From positions 1 to 34,194 of IMG/VR virus record IMGVR_UViG_3300037198_000046: a stretch of 34,194 bases of DNA; one strand, given 5' to 3'. The notes beneath the pieces were generated by a model. It ran no database searches and had not been told where the DNA came from. It saw only the letters and a list, made by a program, of their open reading frames with translations. The position numbers and the translations under genes are program-made. This stretch comes from a virus. Positions 1-9,300 of the stretch are shown piece after piece. Numbering within the stretch: the first letter of the stretch is position 1; each line of letters opens with the position of its first letter.

Positions 1-1
1 G

Positions 2-658
2 AATCTTCTTGCTTTGTGTGGAACGAATCTAAGCTCAGTTATATGGACTTCGGTGACTGACGGCTGTCCGATTAAACATCGGTTAATTACCGAAAACAAC
101 CGACAACTTGCAAGATGGGACGAAGAAAATTTTTGTGAGCCTATCAAGATCGAAGAGTTTCAAGATCTGGATCTTTCTAAAGTTGAGGCAATAGTTGTTT
201 CGGATTATGGGAAGGGCTCGATTACTCCTGCATTAGTGGCATGGTTAGTTTCTTTAGATAAACCTCTTTTTGTAGATACTAAAGCCGATCCAATTATTTG
301 GCTTGGAGCTAACGATATCGTTCTTTTTCCAAATTATTCTGAATATGAGAAGGCTCGTAGTACCTATGAGTGGTTTCCAAGGGTTCTGCTAAAGCGTGGA
401 CCTGATGGGCTTGCCTGGGTTCAGTACGGGAAGGTGATTTTTTCGCTTCCTTCCGTAACCCAGGATGTTGTGTGCGTGAATGGTGCAGGAGATACGGTAC
501 TTGCAGCATTTGTGAAAGCTCAAATTATAGATAAAGCTTCGATTCTTTCTGCAATGAAATTTGCAAATTACGCAGCGGGCGTGGCTGTTGGAAAGCCTTA
601 TACCTATATAGTAACCGTAGAAGATATGGTACCAAGTAGTTTCATCTCATCTTACTAA
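2..658 (+). CDS. HldE/RfaE-type PfkB sugar kinase, 5' truncated by window edge
   Basis: This is a ribokinase/PfkB-superfamily kinase, closest in motif pattern to the kinase domain of HldE, which phosphorylates D-glycero-beta-D-manno-heptose 7-phosphate at C1 in ADP-heptose synthesis. Numbering from the TTG at 14, visible motifs are VVSDYGKG (61-68), the strand LFVDTKAD (85-92), LFPNYSEYE (104-112), LLKRGPDGL (125-133), the anion-hole/catalytic loop VNGAGDT (155-161, catalytic Asp160) and AAGVAVGK (187-194). The reading frame is open to position 2 with no stop, and the N-terminal sugar-binding lobe is missing, so the gene probably begins outside the window and the TTG is not its start. There is no C-terminal nucleotidyltransferase domain, unlike bifunctional HldE. 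Its stop overlaps the terminase start (TAATG), so the two are translationally coupled. The fold and catalytic Asp are clear; heptose as substrate is inferred from similarity to HldE, and another sugar is possible. Confidence 0.82.
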   Translation, partial: NLLALCGTNLSSVIWTSVTDGCPIKHRLITENNRQLARWDEENFCEPIKIEEFQDLDLSKVEAIVVSDYGKGSITPALVAWLVSLDKPLFVDTKADPIIWLGANDIVLFPNYSEYEKARSTYEWFPRVLLKRGPDGLAWVQYGKVIFSLPSVTQDVVCVNGAGDTVLAAFVKAQIIDKASILSAMKFANYAAGVAVGKPYTYIVTVEDMVPSSFISSY

Positions 659-1527
659 TGCTCCTCGATTCACAGTTTTTTAAGAAAATCTCTACCCTCC
701 CTTCCAAATCTCAGCGAGAGATATTTAAGGTTTTGGGAGAGAGAGAATTTAAGCATTGTGCAGAGAGCCCAGTGTATTGGTTGGATGCTTCAAAGCATCC
801 ACAACTTGAGCAATTTCCCAAAGGGATTCCATACGTATATACGAAGGACCCTCATTTATTATTTACTTGTAAAGAATGTGGGATGGAAGTTTTACCTCAT
901 AAACGAAGTCTACATCTCTCTGTCGTACATGGGAGAGTAAAAACAAGACTTGTGGAAATTGAATCGGAGTTTAAAGAGTTACCTGCAATCCGACCTTTTC
1001 CAGAACTTCTCTTAAATGCCTACATGCTCCCGCTTATCGAAGAGTGGGTTAAAAATCAATACTTCGTGATTGAGAAGTCTCGGGATATGATGGCCACCTG
1101 GATGATTGTAGCGCTTCATACATGGGATTGTTTATTTCATAAAGGACGCCAGCATCTGTTTCAATCCCAAACCGCCCCAAAAACCCTTGAACTCGTTCAG
1201 CGCGCGTATTTTATTGCAAAGCGTCAACCTAAGTTTCTAAGAGATGTGATTGGTCCGGTAGTTTGGGGAAAAGGGGATCATAGATCTGGAGAGATGTATG
1301 TTTTAAAACAGGAGAGTGAGGTGCTTGGATTTGCACAAGGACCGGATCAAATCCGACAGTTCCACCCTTCTGCCGTGTTTCAAGATGAGGCGGCTTTTCA
1401 AATTGAAGCCGAGTCCGCATTTGCGGCAATTAAACCTGCAATTTTGATGGGTGGAAAGTTTGTTGCGATCTCTTCCGCAAATCGAAGTTGGTTTGAAAAG
1501 ATCTGTAGAGACACTAGCGATGAGTAG
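658..1527 (+). CDS. Terminase large subunit, ATPase half (split TerL) with zinc finger
   Basis: This encodes the motor half of the DNA-packaging terminase, which hydrolyses ATP to drive DNA into the prohead through the portal. Residues 137-148 (VIEKSRDMMATW) match the variant Walker A of phage terminases of the K-S-R-x-M type, residues 240-244 (VFQDE) are Walker B with catalytic Glu244, and ISSAN (271-275) matches the coupling motif. The protein stops at residue 289, immediately after the ATPase core, where usual TerL proteins continue into the nuclease. A C2H2-type arrangement (C71, C74, H86, H91) sits in the N-terminal region and probably binds zinc. The nuclease half is encoded separately at 2288-3205, after an intervening methyltransferase gene. 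The start is fixed by the TAATG overlap with the upstream kinase. No small terminase is visible; it may lie to the left. Confidence 0.88.
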   Translation: MLLDSQFFKKISTLPSKSQREIFKVLGEREFKHCAESPVYWLDASKHPQLEQFPKGIPYVYTKDPHLLFTCKECGMEVLPHKRSLHLSVVHGRVKTRLVEIESEFKELPAIRPFPELLLNAYMLPLIEEWVKNQYFVIEKSRDMMATWMIVALHTWDCLFHKGRQHLFQSQTAPKTLELVQRAYFIAKRQPKFLRDVIGPVVWGKGDHRSGEMYVLKQESEVLGFAQGPDQIRQFHPSAVFQDEAAFQIEAESAFAAIKPAILMGGKFVAISSANRSWFEKICRDTSDE

Positions 1528-1535
1528 ACTGGTTT

Positions 1536-2285
1536 ATGACTACACACGATATTGAAACTCGACATGGAAAGATGCGGGTATTTGCCGAAGATCTCTGGGT
1601 TTCTAGATCTCTTCTTGAACTCGGGGAGTACTCTGAGGATGAATATTTATTTTTACGGGAGATAATTCAGACTTTATCCAGTCGCGGGGGACCGATTGAG
1701 ATGGTCGAGGCGGGAGCTTATATTGGGGATTTAACTATTCCTTTAGCGCGTATAGTTAAACATTTATACGCGTTTGAGCCTCAAGAAGAGGTCCGAGAGG
1801 TTTTAGAGTATAATCTGGAAGTAAATAGAATTAAAAATGTAACGGTCTATCCATATGCTTTAGGGGCCGAAACGGGAACTACTTATTATAACGTTGCAAC
1901 CGGAGAAAATGCGGGCGGAACCTTAATGGAAGCGACTGGGTGTCCACGAAAAGATGGAGAACGAAAAGAAGTCCAAGTAGTAACTTTAGATTCTCTAAAC
2001 CTATCTCCCTCTCTTATTAAAGCGGACATAGAAGGGATGGAGAAAGATTTGATTATGGGGGGCCTTCAAACCCTGCGCTCTACCCGATGCCCTTTGTTTG
2101 TGGAGTTTGATGCAGTGGTATTTGAGAATACTCCTCCGTTATATGAGATTTTAAATAATCTAGGTTATACTGTTTTTGCTCATTTCTTTCCTTTTTGGCG
2201 AGAGCTTAATTGGAAAAAAGCTAAGATTAACCCATTTGGTTCGGTAGTATCTAAGATGTTTTATGCCATACCGCCAATTGAATAG
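1536..2285 (+). CDS. FkbM-family SAM-dependent methyltransferase inserted between TerL halves
   Basis: This is a class I methyltransferase of the FkbM type; known members mostly O-methylate sugars or glycosylated products. Motif I is VEAGAYIGDLT (57-67), with the SAM-ribose acidic residue in YAFEP (78-82), and the family-typical IKADIEGMEKDLIMGG lies at 161-176. At 249 residues it is a complete single domain. It starts 8 bases after the stop of the terminase ATPase gene and ends 2 bases before the start of the nuclease gene, so it sits exactly in the linker of an otherwise collinear terminase. No strong ribosome binding site is seen, so coupling to the upstream gene is likely. It shows no endonuclease, intein or intron features. 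Family assignment is confident. The substrate is unknown; a sugar made or attached by the neighbouring kinase and the GT9 transferase at 15,539 is a guess from context. Confidence 0.9.
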   Translation: MTTHDIETRHGKMRVFAEDLWVSRSLLELGEYSEDEYLFLREIIQTLSSRGGPIEMVEAGAYIGDLTIPLARIVKHLYAFEPQEEVREVLEYNLEVNRIKNVTVYPYALGAETGTTYYNVATGENAGGTLMEATGCPRKDGERKEVQVVTLDSLNLSPSLIKADIEGMEKDLIMGGLQTLRSTRCPLFVEFDAVVFENTPPLYEILNNLGYTVFAHFFPFWRELNWKKAKINPFGSVVSKMFYAIPPIE

Positions 2286-2287
2286 TT

Positions 2288-3205
2288 ATGGCTAAGTCTC
2301 TCCACTCCCAGCAAGGCCTAAAGATCGTTCAAAACTCTAAAAATGGATTTGTAGTAGCGACTCTACATTATACGGCGGACCCTCGAAAGCGCTCGAAGGA
2401 ATGGAAAGCTGAAGCCGTTCAGGGAATGTCTAAAGCTAAAGCCGAACAAGAGTTCGAAATTAGCTATGATGCAATGTTGGGAGAGAAGATTTTTCCTGAA
2501 ATCAAATCTCGACAATCCGAGATTATCTTTCATGAGGGACCATTCCAGTTTAATGACTGGCCTAAGAATATTCCAATGTGGGGAGGATTAGATTATGGAA
2601 GCCGAAATCCTTCTGCCTTCCATATTTATACTATAGTCGATGGGTGCCTATATGCGATATGGGAACTCTACGAACCCTGCAAAGATATCCTGAATTTTGT
2701 CGAGAAGATGAAGAACTGCCCATTTTGGCCACAGATACGATATATAGCCCATGATCCTTCTATGAATTCATTGACTCAACGGGATATGAAGACTGGAGGG
2801 ATGACTACGGTTGCTCGCCAGTTTGTGGAATTAGGGATTACTAGACTTCTCCCAGGTAATACGGATGAGCAGGCTTGGTTTGTTCAGATGCAAAAGCACT
2901 GGTGTGGAGAGGAGATAACTTTTAAGATCATGTCTTCCTGCCCAAAATTAATCGAGGAGTTCGAGGCCGCTACGTATGTTTCAATGTCCGAGAGACAATT
3001 AGAGACTTCGAATTTTAGGGAAGCAATGGTGGATAAAAAAAACCACGCTCTGGATGCTTGTAAGTATGTAATGAACTCCTCTCTTCCACTTAAACCACGA
3101 AATATAGTTCTTCCAAATACCGCCGCAAAGTTTGGATTTGGTAGTATTGGATCGCTACCCTCAAAGCGTATGAGTCAAGATAAGGAATGGATGTTTTTGA
3201 GATAA
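2288..3205 (+). CDS. Terminase large subunit, nuclease half (split TerL)
   Basis: This is the C-terminal RNase H-like endonuclease of TerL, which cuts concatemeric DNA at the start and end of packaging. Candidate metal ligands are Asp102 in GGLDYGS (99-105), Asp156 in IAHDPSM (153-159) and Asp256 in KKNHALDAC (250-258). The first 45 residues (including NGFVVATLHYTADP, 19-32) correspond to the segment that follows the ATPase coupling motif in unsplit terminases, so little or nothing of the protein has been lost. The 305-residue length agrees with a complete nuclease domain. The ATG lies 2 bases after the methyltransferase stop and lacks a clear Shine-Dalgarno, suggesting translation by coupling. 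Together with the gene at 658-1527 it makes a two-polypeptide terminase that must assemble in trans. Confidence 0.88.
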   Translation: MAKSLHSQQGLKIVQNSKNGFVVATLHYTADPRKRSKEWKAEAVQGMSKAKAEQEFEISYDAMLGEKIFPEIKSRQSEIIFHEGPFQFNDWPKNIPMWGGLDYGSRNPSAFHIYTIVDGCLYAIWELYEPCKDILNFVEKMKNCPFWPQIRYIAHDPSMNSLTQRDMKTGGMTTVARQFVELGITRLLPGNTDEQAWFVQMQKHWCGEEITFKIMSSCPKLIEEFEAATYVSMSERQLETSNFREAMVDKKNHALDACKYVMNSSLPLKPRNIVLPNTAAKFGFGSIGSLPSKRMSQDKEWMFLR

Positions 3206-3227
3206 CGCTTCCTAGGAAACCTAATAT

Positions 3228-5603
3228 ATGGCCATAGTCCAACTAGAACACGCATATCCAATCGACTTTGCAGGCGGGCATAACGAAGCTACTCCAGATT
3301 ATCCTTCCAACTCCGAGGAAGCTAAGGTCGCAGCATATATATGTACTTGGCGGCAGCAATGTCGTTCTGTCTTTATTCAACGCCGAAACATCTGGGACGA
3401 TTGCTGGAAGTTATATCGTGGATTGGATGACTGGTCCGTGAAGGATGACTGGCAGTCAAAGATCGTTCTTCCTAAGAGTTGGACCTCGGTTAAGATGGCA
3501 ACAAACACTATTAAACGTCTCTTAACTGCGGCTAAGAAGCCCTGGAATATTGAAAGCGCCAATCCAGACGATATTATTACTACAATTCGTGCCGAGCAAC
3601 TCACATATCTTACTCGGCATTTTCTAGACAAAGCCTACTTCTTAAAGGAATTTACGGAGGGCCTTGAGTGTGGGTTTATGCTGGGAGTGGGTGTATGGAA
3701 ACTTTGGTGGGGACTACTTCCCCGTAAACAAACTCGTATTCAGACGGTGTTCGTTCCAATGCCTTCTCAATCTCCTCAAGGACCTTCAAACGCGATACTT
3801 GGGCAGGAATCGCTCCCGCAACTTGGAAGAAGCGGGGAGGGAATGGGTGGAGAAGAAGGGCAGCCAACTCTCCTTGCCCCGGAGCCCGCCCCTCAAAAAG
3901 TTCCCGCGCCTTTTGGGCAGCCAAGATTTGGGTATCGTCAACAAGATCTAGGTCTCTACCCCTCTCAACTTGGTGGAGAGTATCTCTCTCCTAGTGGATG
4001 GGGAATAGGTGGAGGAGGAAGTGAGGCCCCCCAGTCATATCTTCAAACCACAGTTCCTCAAAAGAAACTAATCCAAGAAGAGATTTTGGAAGGGAGATTA
4101 TTTCTTCGCGCGGTAGATCCATATAACTTCTATTGGCTTCCCGGTTCAAAACTTAATCGTTGGGTAGGAACGATTGAAGATATAGAAATACCAAAGTGGG
4201 AGCTTATAAAGATGGCAGATGCCGGGGTATTTCCCCGAGAGAAGATAGATCGTCTTCAATCCATGAGGATTGATGAGAGATATAAAATGTCAAATCTGAG
4301 ATTCGCCGAAACGGTGATGACTCAGAATGGACCAAACTCCGACACTGCCGTTTGCAAACTCACTGAGTATTATGGTCCTATCGTGTTTGATGGAAAGATC
4401 GTAAAGGAGTTTGCACATGTTATTTTGGGTAATGACTCGACTGTACTGGTATACCAGGATAACCCATTCTTACATCAAAAGCCTCCGTATATTGCGTTTT
4501 CACCCCTCTCCCTCCCCTTTAGGACGGAGGGTGTGGGGCTTATCGAAAATGTACGTTTTATCGATAAAGCTTTGTCGCAAATCGCCAACTTATCGGTAGA
4601 TACGTTGATGTTTAGGTTATTGCCTCTTTTTGAGGTAGCAGTTGAGGCATTTGAGAATCCCGAGGACCTAGAGACGGGTATTGTTCCCGGAAAGATGCTT
4701 CGTAAAAATCTGGGAAATGCCGGGATTGCGGGAATTAGGCCAGTCGAATTTCAAGATATTTCCGGGGGAACTACCCAAGTTGCAGCGATGTTAGATCGCG
4801 CTCATCAGGAAGGAGCATTGATTTCAGATATCGCCGAGGGATTACCTAGATGGAAAGGCCAGCAAACCGCAACTGAATCCAGTCTTCTCCAACAACAATC
4901 GGAATCGTTTATGGGCGGGATGGCGGCGGATATCGAGAAAGAAGCAATCGAGCCTTTGGTAACGATGGCGATGGATCTGATATTTCAGTTTATCGATACC
5001 GCAAACGATCCGAGGGTGGCTTCGATTTTAGGAGTAGGAAGCGACGTTCTTAATGGAATGAGTAGAGAAGAGGTTATAGAACTCATTCAAGGAGATTATA
5101 AGGTTAAGAGCGTGGGGATTACTGGACAACTTATGAAGGCTGAGATGCTTCAGAATCTTGTGCAGCTTATGAACTTGATTGGACAGAATCCTCAGGCGTG
5201 GCTTCCATATATTAACCAAGATGCGCTTTTGAGACGGATCTTGGAGTGTTTTAGACCTCATATTTATGAGATTGAAGATATAATTGCAGATCCGGCGATG
5301 CAGCAAGCTAAGAAACTTGAGATGACTCAGCAAGCTTCGGTATCGCATTTGATTGGGTTATTGCCTGCATTACTTCAACATTCCCAAACCCAAACCCAAC
5401 AAGAACAGGATAAGGGTTTGGCATTACAAGAACAAACTCACCAACGGGATCTTGCTCAGATGGATCAGCATATCCAAGTAGCTCAGATGGCGCTTCAACA
5501 CACCCAGGAGATGGGGGCACAAAATCTTCAGGCCCAACAACTTCAACGGCAGCAAGCCCCGCTCCAACAGCAAGCGGCTTCTGCACAAGGAAATAGGCAA
5601 TGA
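3228..5603 (+). CDS. Portal protein
   Basis: This is the dodecameric portal through which DNA enters and leaves the capsid. It follows the terminase directly, as in most tailed phages. At 791 residues it is in the size range of podovirus portals. Recognisable elements are the N-terminal LPKSWTSVKMATNTIKRLL (81-99), the YNFYWLPGSKLNRWVG segment near 300, long helices rich in Ile/Leu through 440-680 and a strongly glutamine-rich C-terminus (about 715-791) of the kind that forms the portal barrel or disordered tail. Residues about 175-275 are a proline/glycine/glutamine-rich low-complexity insert that interrupts the N-terminal wing and is unusual for portals. An AGGAAA ribosome binding site precedes the ATG. 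The stop overlaps the next start (ATGA). Assignment rests on position, size and motifs rather than on a single diagnostic signature. Confidence 0.85.
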   Translation: MAIVQLEHAYPIDFAGGHNEATPDYPSNSEEAKVAAYICTWRQQCRSVFIQRRNIWDDCWKLYRGLDDWSVKDDWQSKIVLPKSWTSVKMATNTIKRLLTAAKKPWNIESANPDDIITTIRAEQLTYLTRHFLDKAYFLKEFTEGLECGFMLGVGVWKLWWGLLPRKQTRIQTVFVPMPSQSPQGPSNAILGQESLPQLGRSGEGMGGEEGQPTLLAPEPAPQKVPAPFGQPRFGYRQQDLGLYPSQLGGEYLSPSGWGIGGGGSEAPQSYLQTTVPQKKLIQEEILEGRLFLRAVDPYNFYWLPGSKLNRWVGTIEDIEIPKWELIKMADAGVFPREKIDRLQSMRIDERYKMSNLRFAETVMTQNGPNSDTAVCKLTEYYGPIVFDGKIVKEFAHVILGNDSTVLVYQDNPFLHQKPPYIAFSPLSLPFRTEGVGLIENVRFIDKALSQIANLSVDTLMFRLLPLFEVAVEAFENPEDLETGIVPGKMLRKNLGNAGIAGIRPVEFQDISGGTTQVAAMLDRAHQEGALISDIAEGLPRWKGQQTATESSLLQQQSESFMGGMAADIEKEAIEPLVTMAMDLIFQFIDTANDPRVASILGVGSDVLNGMSREEVIELIQGDYKVKSVGITGQLMKAEMLQNLVQLMNLIGQNPQAWLPYINQDALLRRILECFRPHIYEIEDIIADPAMQQAKKLEMTQQASVSHLIGLLPALLQHSQTQTQQEQDKGLALQEQTHQRDLAQMDQHIQVAQMALQHTQEMGAQNLQAQQLQRQQAPLQQQAASAQGNRQ

Positions 5604-6310
5604 TTAAGAGTTTAGTTGAGATTATAATTTGTGGGCTCATTACTTTAGGTCTAGGACAAACGCAACCTTATCATCCAAGCCAAATGACGTATTATCCGGG
5701 ATTGTATTTTGATTTTGGTACCTCAACCCCTTCTCAGTGTTCGGTACCGGCGTATTATTATAATACCTCCGGTTCGGGAACGTTATATGTTTGTGCTCCT
5801 CCAGGAACGATGGTGGCAGCAGGGAGCGGGGCAGGGAGCGGGGCGGGAACGGGTAGTTGTACAAACCAGGTAGTAACGGCGGTAAATACGTCTACGGCAC
5901 CAACTTGTAATACTATTACTAGTGCCTATGTGGATTCGAGTGTGCTGTCGCAATCCGATATTCCGACTTTCGCGATCTGCACCACGGCGGGTTGTGCGGT
6001 AGAAACGACGTTTAATAACTGGTTTGTCTCGGCGTCAAGTGGCATTACTTTTGATGAGTGTGGATTTGCATTACAAACTGCCCCCACTGTGCAGTCGGTG
6101 ATTGTGGATATTCAAACGGCGGCTGGAGTGTCGATCTTTGGGGCCACCAAATTGGTGATTGCAACGAGTGCGAGCACCACCACGTTTCAGTCCACGTTTG
6201 CCAACTCGCCCCAGACGGCGGCGAAGGGAGCTCAGTTCAAGGCGGTGATTACGCAGAGCGACACGGGCGGCGCGGCGCTCGGGGGCTATGTGAAGTGCCG
6301 GGTCCACTAA
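5600..6310 (+). CDS. Secreted protein with composition change inside the gene
   Basis: A 236-residue protein of unknown function. It begins with a hydrophobic signal sequence (1-20, ending GLGQ), then a Tyr/Pro/Ser-rich segment with cysteines, a Gly/Ala/Ser linker (about 73-85) encoded by a short tandem repeat, and a C-terminal domain (about 145-236) rich in Thr, Ser, Val and Ala that looks like a beta-sandwich of the kind found at the ends of phage fibres. The first 200 bases are AT-rich like the rest of the phage, while the 3' third is as GC-rich as the next gene. The gene therefore looks chimeric. It overlaps the portal stop by ATGA and ends 10 bases before the next gene. A host-interaction or secreted role is plausible, but no family is recognised. 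Confidence 0.6.
   Translation: MIKSLVEIIICGLITLGLGQTQPYHPSQMTYYPGLYFDFGTSTPSQCSVPAYYYNTSGSGTLYVCAPPGTMVAAGSGAGSGAGTGSCTNQVVTAVNTSTAPTCNTITSAYVDSSVLSQSDIPTFAICTTAGCAVETTFNNWFVSASSGITFDECGFALQTAPTVQSVIVDIQTAAGVSIFGATKLVIATSASTTTFQSTFANSPQTAAKGAQFKAVITQSDTGGAALGGYVKCRVH
5819..5842 (+). repeat. 12-bp tandem repeat at the left edge of the GC-rich cassette
   Basis: Two exact head-to-tail copies of GCAGGGAGCGGG are followed by a partial copy (GCGGG). They encode the Gly/Ala/Ser linker of the 236-aa protein. The repeat lies where base composition begins to shift, so it may mark a recombination or slippage site. Confidence 0.75.
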
Positions 6311-6320
6311 GGAGGATGCG

Positions 6321-9300
6321 ATGATACGGACACTTCTGCTTCTCATACTTGTCTCACCAGCCTTCGGGCAGATTACGGCGGGGAACTACGGGCAAGGCGG
6401 TCCTAGTGGCTCGGGCGTCTCGACCGTCTCTACTGGGGCGATCACTGGCTGTGCGACGGCGGGGGCGTACTTCTTCGTTGGCAGTTTCACAAACCAGATC
6501 GGCGCGGCTGGGTACACTGTTGCCTCCACATCGATAAGTTCCGGAAACTGGCATCAAAGCGCTCTGTTGAATACCGAAACCGGGTATTTCTGGGCCTACT
6601 CTGCGTCGATCACAGACAGCGAGGTAATCACCGTCACCAAGAGTGGTTCCCTCTACGTAGCAACCATTAAGGGCCAATGCTTTGCGGGAGTTAATGCGAC
6701 CTTCGCCAATCAGTTGGATCAAACCAATTCGCACTGGTGTGGAAACAACACGTATGGGAGCAGTTGCCAGCCGGGCTCGATCACGCCGACGCAGGCGTCG
6801 GAGTTGATTGTGAGTGGTTGCATTGATAATAAAAACGAAATTAACAGCGTCAACAGCGGCTTTACGGCTATCGGCACACTGCCTCTGGGCGGCTCGCAAG
6901 CGTACTTGATTCAGACCTCCGTGTCTGCGGTGAACCCGACCTGGGCATTCACTACGGACTACCACTACTTCGGATGTTGGATTGCATCATTCAAAGCGGC
7001 GAGTCCGACCTTGGACTACACCGTCTCGGGGCCTTCGAGTGGGCAAGACTACAACGCATCCACCGCGTTTACCGTCTCGAAGGTCTCGGGAAACTGGAAC
7101 GGCTCGATGACAATCATCATTGCCGACGGCTCACAGGGTGGTGCGATTACGCCAAGCGTCGGAGCGCCAGGGACCTCGACCGTTACGGTAACACCAACGA
7201 ACGGGAGTTCGTCGTTCACGTTTATGTATACCCCCAACGTGGTGGGAGCCATCACCTTGAGCTTCAGCGGAACCGGCATGGCGGGTTCGAATCCGAATCC
7301 ATCCATCTACACCAGCATCGCGTTGACCATAACCAACTCCTGCGTAAGCAGTACTGGCGTGCTGGGTGTGGCTTCCAGCACCTGTACGATCACGGCGTCC
7401 TTGACCTTTAACGGAACTCAGACTGTCACCTTGGCCGATGATTCTGAGTATGTCTGCGGGACGTTCACGCCGAGCGTGGGCAGCCCGGCGTGTGGGACCG
7501 TGACGGTGACGCCTTCGAGCGGGAGCACCTTCACCTATACGTACACGCCACTGGGTCCCGTCGGGCTGCGGATTTTTGTGGTGACAAACAACTTCTCCGC
7601 GACGAATCCGGCGAACGTGACCTATACGGCCACATCTGCGGATGTCTGCACGATGACCGCTGCGGCCGCCGGCAACTGGAACGCGGCAGGGACGTGGACT
7701 CCATCGGGCTGCACGGGCGGTGGCCACACCACGCCGGCCGCAGGCGACACGGTGACGATCACCGGCTACTCGGTGGTGTGCTCGACGGGGACCTGCTATG
7801 CGGGCACTGCGCCAGCGAACAACACCACGTACGACCTGACTATCGCACAGAGCGGCAGCGGGTCCGGGGTGCTGGAGGTTTCTTCCGGGGCGACTCTTTT
7901 CGTCACAGGCAATTTCAAGTTGAACAGTTCGGCGGGAGCGAGCCCGACCCACTTCGCAGTTTTCAAGCTGGACACTGGAGCGACGTTCGTCCACGACAAC
8001 GCGAATGGGAGCGTTCAGTACCGAGGTTATGGTGGCACGAGCACCAACTGGAACAACATCGTCTTCGGCACGCAGGGCGACGTCTGCACCTTCAGTAGCA
8101 ACTTCGGCTACTCTTGCCAGACGAAGTACATCGGCGCCGATGTCGCCGGAGGTTACAACCCGGTCTTGTTCGCGATGGGTACGTTGTACGATGACATCAC
8201 CTACCAGATTTACGGGAGCAGTTTCAGAAACTGCGGAGCGTCCACCGTCCCCTGCCTGGACTATGGGAGTAACAATAACGCCAATGGGTATGCTAATGCT
8301 GGAGTCATCGATGTGGAGGACAGCGTGTTCGACACCACAAGCACGCTGGGCAGCGCAGGGACGTACTACGCGTCGGCTCTGACAAAGCTGACATGGCTTC
8401 GCAGTCGGACGGTGAACGATATCATAGGATGGTTGAATGCAAATCCAACTCATATGTTGGGTCTCGCTGGAGCCATCAATACCTGTACGGTGGCAGGGAA
8501 CTACTTTGCTTCGGAAACTGGAGTGGGACAGACCGATTACTTTCAGGGCTGTACTTGGAGCGGGAATGTCTTCCCATTGGGGTGGATGCTAAATACGAGC
8601 GCGACTCACCCGACAGGGACATTTACGAATAACGTGGTTGTAACCCAAGGCGCTTACTCTTTCCCGAGCGCCCATTGGAGCAGCCTGAATAACGTTTGGC
8701 TGGCAACCACGAGCGGTCCATCATCCGTTCACATGGGACCGGCATTTAATACAAGTGGTCCCTACAAGCTATTTGGGTCGGTGGCTCAAAAATGGAACAC
8801 GACACCGCAGGCCAGCGAGGGTCACTGTGGTTTGGGTGGGGATTCGGCTACGGGCGAATCCCAGTATGTCCTGGACAATCTTGGCATCGTGGGCAATAGT
8901 GGCGATCCGCCGTGTCAATGGTGGGATTCAGCTAACGGAAATCCGTCCGGTCCAGGGACGGTTGGATACGTGGATCACAACGGCGAGAACGGCTTGGGGT
9001 ACCTTGGGTGGATGGTAACCGCGGGGCACTCGGTTCTACACTACCCTACCAATGCGGCATTGGCGTCATTGCGAGCCAACATCGGCTGGTCGCCGACTAC
9101 GGGCGTGAGCAATCTGATGTTTGCCGATCTTCAAGGCGCTGGCACGGCACCCAATACGATGATCGGAGCTAGTAGTGTTGTGGACTGGAACAACATGTAC
9201 AACGGGTACACTTCGACGTTGTTCAGCGGCGGTCTGGATACGAATTGTAACCCCTCGACGTTCAATAGCAGCCCCTACCAGATTTGCGCCAGCATCGGCG

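Noticed and set aside
1528-2287. Intron or intein as the cause of the split terminase
   Set aside because: The intervening sequence is a complete FkbM methyltransferase with its own start and stop; there are no intein termini, no homing endonuclease motif and no spare non-coding sequence for an intron core.
7131-8453. A 440-residue open frame on the - strand opposite the large secreted protein
   Set aside because: It is Arg/Ala/His-rich with no motif or ribosome binding site, and lies in a GC-rich gene where antisense frames stay open by chance; the + strand protein has a signal peptide and domain structure.
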